Source: CBDBND01 sp965262665 (lineage in GTDB: Bacteria; Pseudomonadota; Alphaproteobacteria; Rhodospirillales; Rhodospirillaceae). Taken from it: a stretch of DNA of 64,000 bases. The translations under genes and the position numbers were made by a program. The stretch spans positions 3,224,001-3,288,000 of the forward strand of contig CBDHFR010000004.1 in NCBI GenBank assembly GCA_965262665.1. The letters run 5' to 3'. The notes beneath the pieces are model-generated. The model did no database searches and was not told where the DNA came from. It saw nothing but the letters and a program-made list of their open reading frames with translations. Below are positions 37,256-45,543 of the stretch, in pieces; positions within the stretch are counted from its first letter, which is position 1, and every line of letters starts with the position of its first letter.

Positions 37256-37517
37256 TTGCGGGTGATCCAGTTTCTTGCGTTGTTTGTGTTGGTAATCTTA
37301 TCTCAGGGCAAGTCGCAGAAACGGTTTGCTGCAGAGAATATCGTGCTGAGGCATCAGGTCTCGGTCTTGAGGCACAAGCGTTCGGGTCGAGTCCGGGTTT
37401 CCCGCTTAGATCGGATCTTTCTGAGTTGGCTATCCAAGGTCTTTCCGTCAATTATTGATGCGATTGTCATCGTCAAACCGGTAACAGTCCTAAGGTGACA
37501 CCGACATGGTTTCCGAC
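37256..37517 (+). pseudogene. Transposase N-terminal fragment cut by IS6
   Basis: The frame reads ENIVLRHQVSVLRHKRSGRV, then RVSRLDRIFLSWLSKVFPS and VIVKPVTVLR. This matches the N-terminal region of integrase-core transposases (ENLALRQQL, LRRRR, DR.FW, L..V.P.TV.RWHR). A TGA at 37496-37498 and the IS6 copy at 37518 end it. Confidence 0.5.
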
Positions 37518-38324
37518 GGCACTGTCAGACTAAATTGCCTTGAGCCAGGAAGTAAGCTTCCCTAGCCTCAGACCATGCAAAATCCCTTCCGTTATTTCAA
37601 CAGCTCTCCCGAGGTCATCCGCCTCGCGGTGATGCTGTGTGTTAGATTTCCACTGTCCCTGAGACAGGTCGAAGATCTACCTCTACGGACGGGGCATCGA
37701 CGTCTCTTACGAGACGGTGCGGTACTGGTGGAACCGCTTTGGTCCGTTGTTTTCTTCGGAGATCCGCAAACGCCGCATTCATCATGGATCCTATTCGCAG
37801 TGGCGCTGGCATCTTGATGAAGTGTTCGTCCGCATCAACGGCAAGACACATTATCTATGGCGCGCTGTCGATCACGAAGGCGAAGTTCTTGAAGTCTATG
37901 TCACTAAACGGCGGGATCACAGGGCTGCGCTTGAGTTTCTGAAGCAGGCTATGAAGCGTTATGGCCGGCCCGCTTCGATTGTCACGGACCGACTTCGTTC
38001 ATACGGCGCCGCTATGAAAGATATTGGGGTCGAAGAGCGCCAGCTTTGTGGTCAATGGCTCAACAATCGAGCCGAAAATTCACACCAACCGTTCCGACGA
38101 CGCGAAGGCGCGATGGCTCGGTTCAGAGACATCAAGACCCTGCAGAAATTCGCCTCTGTCCATGCCTCAATCTACAACCACTTCAACCACCAACGCCATC
38201 TCAACCGAAGAGACATTTTCAAACAAGCTCGAGCCGCTGCCCTCGTCGAGTGGCAGCAACTTGCTGCCTGAAATTACTCGAATTACGGGTTCTTCTGCTC
38301 CGGCCCAGTTAGTCTGACAATGCC
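37518..38324. mobile_element. IS6-family copy 3, 807 bp
   Basis: Bounded by GGCACTGTCAGACTAA and the usual right end. It is 2 bp longer than the others because of an insertion near 37680. Flanks TTTCCGAC and TATAACAC show no duplication. Confidence 0.87.
37575..38271 (+). pseudogene. IS6-family transposase, copy 3, frameshifted
   Basis: It begins MQNPFRYFNSSPEVIRLAVM, and the frame is lost at VEDLPLRTG through 2 extra bases near 37680. The rest (HLDEVFVRINGKTHYLW to the end) is complete in the second frame from 37717. It is very like copy 2. Confidence 0.9.
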
Positions 38325-38638
38325 TATAACACCGATCCGCTCGACTGCGTCAGAGTCGGCAATTTCTTGGGGCGATTGTGAAGTACTTAGGTATTGCTGG
38401 CGCGGCAAACTTGGCGGTTTCCTTAGGGTTTTAGTTTTCTCAGGGCGATTAAAGAGGTTTTAGCGGTTGCTTGTCGCACCCCCAGAGCTCAAGATAACTG
38501 CAGCCATGGTCTATTTGGATTCGTGACTACGCCGTCGGGCGTTGGTACGGAGCCTAATTGAAACATGATTTCCAGGAAATGCTGACCGTTTGCCACAGCC
38601 TTACTTAGAGTGGTACCGGATGGCTTAGAAACTAAGGA
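38325..38638. other. Stretch without a recognisable gene
   Basis: No frame shows family features. An AAGGAG lies at 38634-38639 just before the next gene and is its ribosome binding site. Promoter elements are not obvious. Confidence 0.4.
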
Positions 38639-38646
38639 GACTAACC

Positions 38647-39855
38647 ATGAGTCAATTATTCAACCGCCGCACGGCCTTGATGCTTGCGGGCAGCACGGCA
38701 GCGGCGTTCAGCGCGCCCATTAGCGCTTGGGCCAAGCTCAAGAACGGTGTCGACGTGCAGCCCCGCGGCCAGGACGGTGTGTGGGAGCGCCTGCCGACGC
38801 TTAATCTGGAAGCCTACGACGAGATGAGCACCTCGACACGGGTGTGGATCAACGGCGAGTTGACCAAAGCCGCAGAAAAGCGGGCCCACGAGATTCTCAA
38901 GGCCAACGGTTACAGCCCCGACGACCCCCTGGATCGCGATGTCGCCATTGAGTTGCTGAAGGACGACCCCATCATCCAGGTGCGCAATCACACTTGGCAG
39001 CGGCTGCAGAACCACATGTGGAAAGCGTTCTACGACGAGTTTCACGGCAACTACGACGCCTACATGTCGGAAATGGAAGCCGCCGACAACTCCGGCCCCG
39101 GCGTGCTGGAAATGAACCCCGGCTGCGAAGCTGAATACACCAAGCATGAAATCCACATGCAACCGGGCGGCTACACCGGCGATCCGTTTGCCGGACACAT
39201 TTACCTATACGGCACAGCCAACTTCTACAACGGCCGCAACTACCAGGACGAACTGCACCGCAATCTGGCCCGGGCCATTCCCTTACCCGGGGACGGCAAG
39301 GTAAAGCGCATCCTGGATATGGGTTGCAGCTGCGGCCAGCAAGTTATCGCCTTGAAGCAGCGCTATCCTGATGCGGAAGTGTGGGGTGTGGACGTAGGCG
39401 GACCGATGGTGCGCTACGCTCACATGCGCGCCGTGGACATGGACATAGATGTCAACTTCCGCCATGCCATGGCCGAGGACACGGGATTCCCCGACGGCTA
39501 CTTCGACGTCGTCACCTCCTATATCCTGCACCACGAAGTGACGGAGCAAGCCACTTACGACATCATCCAGGAAGCTGGACGTCTCCTGCGGCCTGGCGGT
39601 GTTTACTATCCGGTGGACTTCTACACCAACCCCAGCCGCAAGGCGAACGACCCTCGGGCGTGGCAGCGCATCCGCGACTGGATGACCTACCGCTGGAACC
39701 ACGAGCGCTGGCTCTACGAGTATCAGCAGGCTGACTTCGAGGGCGAAATCCGCCGCGCTGGCATGCTGCTCAACCGGGACAACCCCAAGGACACCATGTC
39801 CTATCCGTTCGGCCGCCAACGGGTCCGCAATATCATGGGCATTAAATCGGCCTAG
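38647..39855 (+). CDS. SAM-dependent methyltransferase with a Tat-type leader
   Basis: A 402-residue protein. Residues 1-30 (MSQLFNRRTALMLAGSTAAA, ending AWA) form a twin-arginine-like signal. The C-terminal half is a class I methyltransferase: motif I ILDMGCSCGQQ near residue 220, acidic strand VWGVDVGGPMV, then HAMAEDTGFPDGYFDVVTSY and EAGRLLRPGGVYYPVDFY. The middle contains a long His/Tyr-rich region. An exported SAM enzyme is unexpected because SAM is not known to be supplied to the periplasm; the leader may be uncleaved. A strong terminator follows, and an AAGGAG lies 7 bp before the ATG, so this is a self-contained unit. Confidence 0.8.
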   Translation: MSQLFNRRTALMLAGSTAAAFSAPISAWAKLKNGVDVQPRGQDGVWERLPTLNLEAYDEMSTSTRVWINGELTKAAEKRAHEILKANGYSPDDPLDRDVAIELLKDDPIIQVRNHTWQRLQNHMWKAFYDEFHGNYDAYMSEMEAADNSGPGVLEMNPGCEAEYTKHEIHMQPGGYTGDPFAGHIYLYGTANFYNGRNYQDELHRNLARAIPLPGDGKVKRILDMGCSCGQQVIALKQRYPDAEVWGVDVGGPMVRYAHMRAVDMDIDVNFRHAMAEDTGFPDGYFDVVTSYILHHEVTEQATYDIIQEAGRLLRPGGVYYPVDFYTNPSRKANDPRAWQRIRDWMTYRWNHERWLYEYQQADFEGEIRRAGMLLNRDNPKDTMSYPFGRQRVRNIMGIKSA

Positions 39856-39875
39856 AGTGCGGTGACATTACATTT

Positions 39876-39911
39876 GAAAGAGCCGCTCTTAGGAGCGGCT
39901 CTTTCATTTTT
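39876..39911 (+). terminator. Rho-independent terminator after the methyltransferase
   Basis: A perfect 13-bp stem GAAAGAGCCGCTC / GAGCGGCTCTTTC with a short loop (TTAG) is followed by ATTTTT. It lies 21 bp after the stop codon. Confidence 0.92.
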
Positions 39912-39970
39912 ACTCACACAATTATTGTTCGCCCCATACTCCAGATTCTTACCCGTCTGAAGCAACCTTA

Positions 39971-39996
39971 TGCACACTCTTACGAAAGAGTGTGCA
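39971..39996. terminator. Perfect hairpin, possible terminator
   Basis: TGCACACTCTT (39971-39981) and AAGAGTGTGCA (39986-39996) pair perfectly around ACGA. No T-run follows, so its role is uncertain. It lies between the methyltransferase terminator and a leftward gene fragment. Confidence 0.45.
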
Positions 39997-40010
39997 TTCA
40001 ACGAGCAAGG

Positions 40011-40138
40011 TCAGGTGTCGAAGCTGAGCATGCTGTCACCCAGGAGTCGGCCGAATGTCAGCGCAGGCGTGACCAACATACCGCCACAATAGGACCGGCC
40101 CATAAACTGGTCCGTGCCCAGTAATTCGCCGGCGGCAT
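40011..40138 (-). pseudogene. C-terminal fragment of a second FAD-dependent dehydrogenase
   Basis: Reading leftward: HAAGELLGTDQFMGRSYCGG, then LVTPALTFGRLLGDSMLSFD and a stop. This is almost the same as the last 43 residues of the dehydrogenase at 9212-10756. DNA similarity is high over 120 bp and stops sharply at 40138, where an IS630-like fragment begins. The remainder of this gene is missing. Confidence 0.85.
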
Positions 40139-40182
40139 GTGTCGGCACCAGCACCTGCTCGACGTAAGCCAGGAAGTTGGCC
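40139..40182 (-). pseudogene. IS630 transposase fragment
   Basis: GTCGGCACCAGCACCTGCTC and the bases after it correspond to 15060-15100 of the IS630 gene (VEQVLVP region). Only about 44 bp remain, wedged between the dehydrogenase fragment and a MITE-like repeat. Confidence 0.5.
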
Positions 40183-40259
40183 TGTCCCTTCCGAAAACCT
40201 CATCCACACTTGGGCGGCTTGTATTTCGAAGATCGTGGAAACAGTTTTCGGGAAGGACA
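40183..40259. repeat. MITE-like palindromic repeat, full copy
   Basis: It starts TGTCCCTTCCGAAAACCT and ends ACAGTTTTCGGGAAGGACA, 77 bp; the centre is CATCCACACTTGGGCGGCTT. Confidence 0.75.
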
Positions 40260-40352
40260 GCCGGCTAACGATGCCGACACCGCGCCCGCCGCTGCGTCGT
40301 TGGTTTGTCTTGGTCAGGTCTCTGTGGCTTGTGCTTGGTGCTCGGACCGTAG

Positions 40353-40475
40353 TCAATTGGCACCGCAGCACCGCTTGTATTTGCGTCCCGAGCCGCAGGG
40401 ACAAGGCTCGTTGCGGCCCACCTTGCGCCCGAATACCCACCGGTCGTCAAAGTCAAAGGGCAGATCAAGTAAGTC
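40353..40475 (-). pseudogene. SEC-C motif tail fragment
   Basis: The leftward frame ends DDRWVFGRKVGRNEPCPCGS, then GRKYKRCCGAN and a stop, the SEC-C zinc-binding motif (CxCxSGxxxxxCC) found at the end of SecA and many small proteins. Upstream of about 40475 the frame runs antisense to a DinB fragment, so only the tail of the original gene survives. Confidence 0.7.
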
Positions 40476-40479
40476 GCTG

Positions 40480-40947
40480 GACTTATCCTCGGAGACCACA
40501 CTTGATGAAGACCTGTCCCATGCGGAGGACCTGCGCCCCATCCTGTGGCAACTTGCCGAGACCGTGGCGCGGCGCCTGAGGAAAGCCGGCCTCTCTGGCA
40601 GAGGTGTCACACTGAAACTGAAGACGTCAGACTTTCGCGCTATCACGCGTACGCGGCACCTGAGTAACCCCACACAATCGGCGGAGGATACGATCCGGGT
40701 CGCCGGGCCCCTCCTTACCCGCGAGACAGACGGCCGGACCTTTCGCCTGATCGGCATCGGTGTCCACGATCTGGGCTCGGCCGGACCGGCCGTCCAGACC
40801 GACCTCTTCGGTGCCGCATCCCCCACCGAGGGCAAGGTCGACAAGGCCCTCGACGCGGTGCGGGAGAAATTCGGTGAAGACGCAGTCCGCAGGGGACGGA
40901 GCTTCGGAACGAAGCTTCGCCGGCAAGGACCGTCCAAGGTGGAATTA
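40480..40947 (+). pseudogene. dinB: DinB (DNA polymerase IV) C-terminal fragment
   Basis: The rightward frame reads SSETTLDEDLSHAEDLRPIL, ARRLRKAGLSGRGVTLKLKT, SDFRAITRTRHL and FRLIGIGVHDL, the little-finger domain of Pol IV, followed by AVREKFGEDAVRRGRSFG. The polymerase core is absent. It is joined tail-to-head to the SEC-C fragment, a rearrangement junction near 40477. Confidence 0.8.
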
Positions 40948-40970
40948 AGTAGCCGGCTCCAACACTGGTG

Positions 40971-41046
40971 TGCTTTCCGAAAACCTAATCCACAGCTGGA
41001 CAGTTTGCGTCATCAAGGTCGGCGGGTGAGGTTTTCGGAAAGAACA
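40971..41046. repeat. MITE-like palindromic repeat, full copy
   Basis: It starts TGCTTTCCGAAAACCTAATC and ends GAGGTTTTCGGAAAGAACA, 76 bp; the centre has CAGCTGGACAGTTTGCGTC. Confidence 0.7.
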
Positions 41047-41370
41047 GGTCTTGTGTTTGGCCTTTGCCAAGCTGTCCCGCGACGAGGTGGAAATCATCAC
41101 CGACGCCCCGGTCATGGCAACCGTGACCGGTTAGGCCATAGGTGTTCGACGGTGATCTGGCTGCGCGGCTGTCCGGCGCCACGAGCGCCGGCAGGCCAGC
41201 CTGCCGATACCGGCCGCTCGGGTCATCATGCGGCCACGCCAATGGATGCCCGCACCGGGCGGCCAGCCGCGCACGGTCCTCCGTCCTCAAGATCACACCA
41301 ACATCTTATGCCGTGACCGGAGAAACGTGCGGTAGAGCACACCTGTGACTCCACGGAATGCGTCAATGCC
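41047..41370. other. Stretch with only a possible gene tail
   Basis: Just after the repeat, one frame reads LCLAFAKLSRDEVEIITDAP and ends at a TAG near 41135, which may be the tail of a lost gene. The remainder shows no recognisable coding. Confidence 0.35.
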
Positions 41371-41580
41371 CTAATCGGCGGACGCAAGGTTGTCGGCGGC
41401 CATCTTTCCGTTCCGGCCGGGCGCAAGTTCGAAGGACACTTTCTGTCCTTCGTTCAACGTCGCAAGGCCAGCCTTCTCGACCGCGCTGATGTGAACGAAC
41501 ACGTCCGCGGAGCCATCCTCCGGCTGGATGAAGCCGTAACCCTTAACGGGGTTGAACCACTTAACGGTACCCGTGGCCAT
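41371..41580 (-). CDS. Cold shock domain protein
   Basis: A 69-residue single cold-shock domain: MATGTVKWFNPVKGYGFIQP carries RNP1 (KGYGFI), and DVFVHISAVE is RNP2. It binds single-stranded RNA/DNA as an RNA chaperone. The start at 41580 is preferred to 41598 because MATGTVKWFN is the universal family start. A GC-rich upstream region of 250 bp could hold the 5' leader. Confidence 0.93.
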   Translation of the reverse strand: MATGTVKWFNPVKGYGFIQPEDGSADVFVHISAVEKAGLATLNEGQKVSFELAPGRNGKMAADNLASAD

Positions 41581-41834
41581 GACTGCGTCCTTTCGCAATA
41601 GTTAGAGCGGCGCGCCGCCTCGGGCAGCGCTTGTTGTAGGCGTTCACGATGCCGGGGAAGAAACCTGACCGCCCGCTCGCGGGGACAATCAGGTAAGCAA
41701 CGACGACTTGGCAACGCAAGGCAAGCATACATTCAAACTGGGCGGTGATGAACCGCCCCGGGTCTACCGGCGGGTGTATTGCTCAAATCCTGGGTGGTTT
41801 TATCTACGTTTATCAGCTTTGTCTGTGTGGCCGC

Positions 41835-41912
41835 TGTCATTCCCGAAAACCTTATCCATCGATCCTAATGACTCAAACCGTCCAGGAGTGGATGAAGTTT
41901 TCGGAAGGGACA
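41835..41912. repeat. MITE-like palindromic repeat, full copy, opposite orientation
   Basis: It starts TGTCATTCCCGAAAACCT and ends GAAGTTTTCGGAAGGGACA. The centre AAACCGTCCAGGAGTGGATG is the complement of the centres of the other copies, so this one is inverted. It ends 2 bp from the stop of the HemF-like gene. Confidence 0.75.
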
Positions 41913-41914
41913 CG

Positions 41915-42796
41915 TCAAAACTTGACCACCGGCGGAGCATTGGACAGGGACCAGGCCTCATAGGGCACCAAGGCGGAGGAAAAAGGGTCGGAAAACAATT
42001 GATCCTGAAGCCAGGTTTTCCGCTGCCGATCCTGTGCTGCAATAGCGTCCGCACTGATAAGATCGTTCTTCCTCTTGTCCAGCACAGCAAAATAGGCTTC
42101 CAGCAACGTTTCGAATGCCTCTTTGATGAACGCTACATTGCCATCTGTGATTAGAATAGCAGGCGGGCCGTAAAAACTCCCGCCCACACCAGCCGGTTTA
42201 CGACGCCACGTGCGGTCAATTTCTTCCGGATTTCCTTCAACAACAAGCTGACGGTGCGGTGCGGGGTCCACCTCGTGTTTGTTAAAAACAACGTTCATTC
42301 TTTCCCGCATCTCCGCAAGGTCATCTTCATGCCAAACGGCAGGAAGCACATCCATCCAGCCACCCACGGTTCCCGTACCGTCGGCCATATACTGGAACAC
42401 CATTGTGAGATGCAGCATCGGGACATGCGGTGTCTTGGGATGCACATCAAAAAAGATAGACCGGTTCCACCGCGGTTCACCCAGATATGGCGGCAAAGGA
42501 GCCGTCACTACTGCCGACATGACTCCCGCTTTTTCTACGACCGGCCCTCGCGCTACCAAGATTTCATAATCGGCAGTATCGAAGGACAATGTTTCCACCT
42601 CTGGTGATAAGGATCCGTTATACCGCTCAACATGAGCGAGGAACCGCTCTTCCATGGCGCCAATAAAAGCCATTATGTCATCGGCATGGTATTTTTGCGC
42701 GGGGGTCAGAGCGTCATAATCCCGGCCCGGCGACTGCGCGCTTGCCACTCCGACAGTTCCCATTAGCAAGATGATTGCGTTCAAAATACTTTTCAT
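41915..42796 (-). CDS. Exported coproporphyrinogen III oxidase (HemF)-like protein
   Basis: A 293-residue protein. Residues 1-20 (MKSILNAIILLMGTVGVASA) are a signal peptide. The body resembles oxygen-dependent coproporphyrinogen oxidase: ARGPVVEKAGVMSAVV, FDVHPKTPHVPMLHLTMVFQ (HemF has HPxNPxxPTxHxNxR here), GGWMDVLPAVWHEDD and GGSFYGPPAILI. Authentic HemF is cytoplasmic or peripheral and lacks a leader, and several key positions differ, so this may have another role on a tetrapyrrole-like ligand. Confidence 0.55.
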   Translation of the reverse strand: MKSILNAIILLMGTVGVASAQSPGRDYDALTPAQKYHADDIMAFIGAMEERFLAHVERYNGSLSPEVETLSFDTADYEILVARGPVVEKAGVMSAVVTAPLPPYLGEPRWNRSIFFDVHPKTPHVPMLHLTMVFQYMADGTGTVGGWMDVLPAVWHEDDLAEMRERMNVVFNKHEVDPAPHRQLVVEGNPEEIDRTWRRKPAGVGGSFYGPPAILITDGNVAFIKEAFETLLEAYFAVLDKRKNDLISADAIAAQDRQRKTWLQDQLFSDPFSSALVPYEAWSLSNAPPVVKF

Positions 42797-43135
42797 TTGA
42801 TGTATTCCTCCCCGAAAATGGGATCACCAACCCAACAAAAATTCAAGATCCCCTCATGCTCGTCCTGTTCCCAAGAATACTATATCGAACCCACGCACAG
42901 CGAACGGTTCCTCAGGCTACTGAGCAAGCATTACCCGGCTTGGCGCGAGGCCAGGGCTGAGCTAAACGAACTGCCGCTAGCTGCGGTGTCATGGAACGAC
43001 TGGCGTATTGGCGAGACGACATTGTCAGACTAACTTGTGGCCTGAGTTAGATTTTTTTGGTCCGCTTTAGGTGAGAGAATCTAGCTTGATCTGAACCTTG
43101 AAGAAGGAGGACCAGATGAGCGGCAAGAGATATTC
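42797..43135. other. Stretch with a doubtful short reading frame
   Basis: A rightward frame of 78 codons (42797-43033) includes IPSCSSCSQEYYIEPTHSER and FLRLLSKHYPAWREARAEL, and is cut at a solo IS6 end near 43019-43034 (ATTGTCAGACTAAC). It could be a truncated gene; no family is recognised. Confidence 0.35.
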
Positions 43136-43940
43136 GGCATTGTCAGACTAACTGGCCCGGAGCAGAAGAAGCCATAATAGAGGGCTATCAGGCAGCAAGT
43201 TGGCGCCATTCGGCCAGGGCAGCAGCACGGGCTTGTTTGAAAGTATCGCGGCGGTTGAGCTGGCGTTGGTGGTTGTAGTGGTTGTGGATCGAAGCGTAGA
43301 TAGAGGCGAATTTCTGCAGGGTCTTGATGTCTCTGAACCGTGCCATCGCGCCTTCTCGTCGGCGGAAGGGTTGATGTGAATTTTCGGCTCGATTGTTGAG
43401 CCAACGCTTGATCTGTTGGCGGCTCTCGTTGCCGATCACCTTCATCGCCGCCCGGTATGACTTTAGCCTGTCAGTGACGATCATAGCCGGTCGACCATAA
43501 CGTTTCATGGCACGTTTAAGGAACTCAAGCGCGGCTTCGCGGTCCCGGCGTTTGGTGACATAGACCTCAAGCCCTTCGCCTTCATGATCAACGGCCCGCC
43601 ATAGATAACGTGTCTCGCCGTTGATGCGGACAAACATCTCATCAAAATGCCAGCGCCGGTTCGACCAGTTACGCCGGACTATCCGCCTCTTCCGGATCTC
43701 GGCCGCAAACAACGGGCCAAAGCGGTTCCACCAATACCGCACGGTTTCATGGCAAATGTCGATGCCTCGTTCGAACAGAATGTCTTCGACCTGACGCAAC
43801 GACAGCGGATAGCGGATATACGTCATCACCGCGCTGCGGATGACCTCGGGTGAGCTGTTAAAATACCGGAAGGGATTGTGCATCACCGGAGGCTAGGAGA
43901 GCTTATTTCCCTGCTCAAGACGATTTAGTCTGACAATGCC
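43136..43940. mobile_element. IS6-family copy 4, 805 bp
   Basis: Bounded by GGCATTGTCAGACTAA and its complement. Flanks AGATATTC and CCATTTGG differ, so there is no target duplication. It cuts a leftward phage-like frame at 43940. Confidence 0.88.
43188..43886 (-). CDS. IS6-family transposase, copy 4
   Basis: A 232-residue protein, intact; DDE residues in RRWHFDEMFVRINGETRYLW, IVTDRLKSYRAAM and LNNRAENSHQPFRRREGAM. Confidence 0.92.
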   Translation of the reverse strand: MMHNPFRYFNSSPEVIRSAVMTYIRYPLSLRQVEDILFERGIDICHETVRYWWNRFGPLFAAEIRKRRIVRRNWSNRRWHFDEMFVRINGETRYLWRAVDHEGEGLEVYVTKRRDREAALEFLKRAMKRYGRPAMIVTDRLKSYRAAMKVIGNESRQQIKRWLNNRAENSHQPFRRREGAMARFRDIKTLQKFASIYASIHNHYNHQRQLNRRDTFKQARAAALAEWRQLAA

Positions 43941-44175
43941 CCATTTGGAGATACGCTGTTCCCTCCGGCGGGAACCATTCATTTTGCCAATCACCAACAT
44001 TTCCCAAGGTCGTATCACGCGGCGTCGTCAAGAGCTTGTTCCCGAATGTAATTCTGAAACTGTTCAATATTGGTGTGTGCTCTGCTTCGCTTTGGTCGTC
44101 AACGTCCACGTGCGACAGAAATGGTGTTCCTGGTAACGGTCTGCCCAAGAGCAAGTCGTCTTTCGTGTTCACCAA
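43915..44175 (-). pseudogene. Truncated reading frame downstream of a phage-like gene
   Basis: It starts MVNTKDDLLLGRPLPGTPFL 26 bp after the preceding stop and runs 78 codons before crossing into IS6 copy 4, which supplies the last 8 residues and the stop. Its tight spacing to the upstream gene suggests an operon cut by the IS. No family is recognised. Confidence 0.45.
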
Positions 44176-44201
44176 CTCCTACTCTTCTTTCTTTATGCAT
44201 G

Positions 44202-44615
44202 CTATGCGGTGCTAACAACGCCATGCTCAAGTGCGCGTTCGATCAGGTCCGTGGTGTCTCGGAGGATGAGTTCGACATTGTAGGTGGTTTCGGCACCCAC
44301 TACGATGTGCGTCGAGCGTACAAACGGTACTGGCATGAGTGTCGCGTAGACAGTCGCTCCGGTGCGCGGGTTACTGAACGAGAAATGACGTCCCACACTC
44401 GCCTCGCAGAACTGATCAAGTGCAGATTTCTCCGCCTCGCTCAGTACCACAGTTCCCTTGAATACCGGAAACGGACTTGATTTGGGACGTCGATGCACAT
44501 GACCGCTATCCATTTTCGTTTCCGTGAATTCCTGGTGCATAGTTCTCTCCAGCCCATCCAGCACGTGACTAAGCACCCTTGGCCACTCAATTATCTGAAG
44601 ACGAGGGTCATTCAT
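44202..44615 (-). CDS. Phage structural-like protein
   Basis: A 137-residue protein from ATG 44615: MNDPRLQIIEWPRVLSHVLD, ETKMDSGHVHRRPKSSPFPV, FKGTVVLSEAEKSALDQFCE and FSFSNPRTGATVYATLMPVPF. The order (tagged N-terminus, a strand ahead of LSEAE, then FTxPRTGA) is like small tail-associated proteins of prophages, a weak resemblance. It is the only phage-type structural gene seen in element A. Confidence 0.45.
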   Translation of the reverse strand: MNDPRLQIIEWPRVLSHVLDGLERTMHQEFTETKMDSGHVHRRPKSSPFPVFKGTVVLSEAEKSALDQFCEASVGRHFSFSNPRTGATVYATLMPVPFVRSTHIVVGAETTYNVELILRDTTDLIERALEHGVVSTA

Positions 44616-45280
44616 CCACAAGGTCCTTTCGCCGTGGGATTCGGACTTACGATGATAGCTGCGGTGGAGGGGCGGCGTCACGCCGCTCCTCGGCGTCAAT
44701 TTGGCTGCACGTCGCCGCAGCGTAGGGCAGGCGCGAAAGTGTCAAGTCTCCATGGTGGCAGCAGTCCGGTCCATACTTCACTCCGCGAACGGTTGCTGAC
44801 GATTCCACGGCCCGACGGAACAGTTACCGTAGGCTTTAGGTAACTTGGAGGGGATCACTGCCAATTGGAGCCAGGAACTGCCTAGAGTGCGAGTAAATCC
44901 GGTTGCGGATTGCTTCCGTAAATCGATGGGTGCAGTTTGGTGGATTCCGGTAAAGGAGAGAAGATTATTATATAACAATACGATAAAAGCTGTTGCAGTG
45001 CTGGAAATACCCTAGAACTTACAAAACCTTGCCTAAGGTTAAAGATGCGTCCGGGCACGATTGTAGTATCGGATATAGTATCTAATCGTGTGCCGAGGGA
45101 CGGCTTTGTCAAACGTGGTTGTGAGCCAGACATTTTCCAGAGGCACACAATTTTGATTGTACTTCCTTACAACCACGCCTCATCGAAGTGAAGACAACGT
45201 TGATTGCGGGCCCCCGCAACCACCGAAACCGATATTCCCGATGCGGACGCGTTGGTCAGTTCTTTTCTATTCCCGTTTCA
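44616..45280. other. Non-coding stretch, 665 bp
   Basis: No frame with family features on either strand. The A+T-rich part at about 44930-45000 may hold promoters for the leftward phage-like gene, but no clear boxes are seen. Confidence 0.4.
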
Positions 45281-45446
45281 CTATCGGCGGATTAGGTAAA
45301 CAGAAGGGACAGGAAACCGGTAATACAGTCAGACAGCGTGCTGAATGATCGCAGGTGGAAAGCGGTATCGGGCATAGGAGATGTTCTGCATCCAGCGACA
45401 TTACTGCGCCATCAACAAAAGGTCATCATCTTGTTAATGTGACAGC
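45281..45446. mobile_element. MITE half joined to a truncated second-type IS6 end
   Basis: 45281-45311 (GGCGGATTAGGTAAACAGAA, then GGGACA) is the right half of the MITE-like repeat. From 45312 the sequence matches 32759-32894: the first 30 or so codons of the second-type IS6 transposase, read leftward, and its terminus TTAATGTGACAG. The rest of that IS is missing. It lies 97 bp before the helicase gene. Confidence 0.75.
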
Positions 45447-45543
45447 ACCGGCGCGGCGGTGGCGACGGCCACTGGGCCGGCAGGGGATGCTTGTGACGTC
45501 GTCAATAGGGACGACAGAAGTGACAAAACGTTCGGAGTGAGAG

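Noticed and set aside
40353..40937. A 194-residue SEC-C protein
   Set aside because: Only the last 40 residues look real; the rest is antisense to the DinB fragment and has no family features.
40177..41316. Open frame of 379 codons on the + strand
   Set aside because: It crosses two MITE-like repeats and runs antisense to the SEC-C tail. Only its middle (DinB fragment, 40480-40947) has family features, so it is not a single gene.
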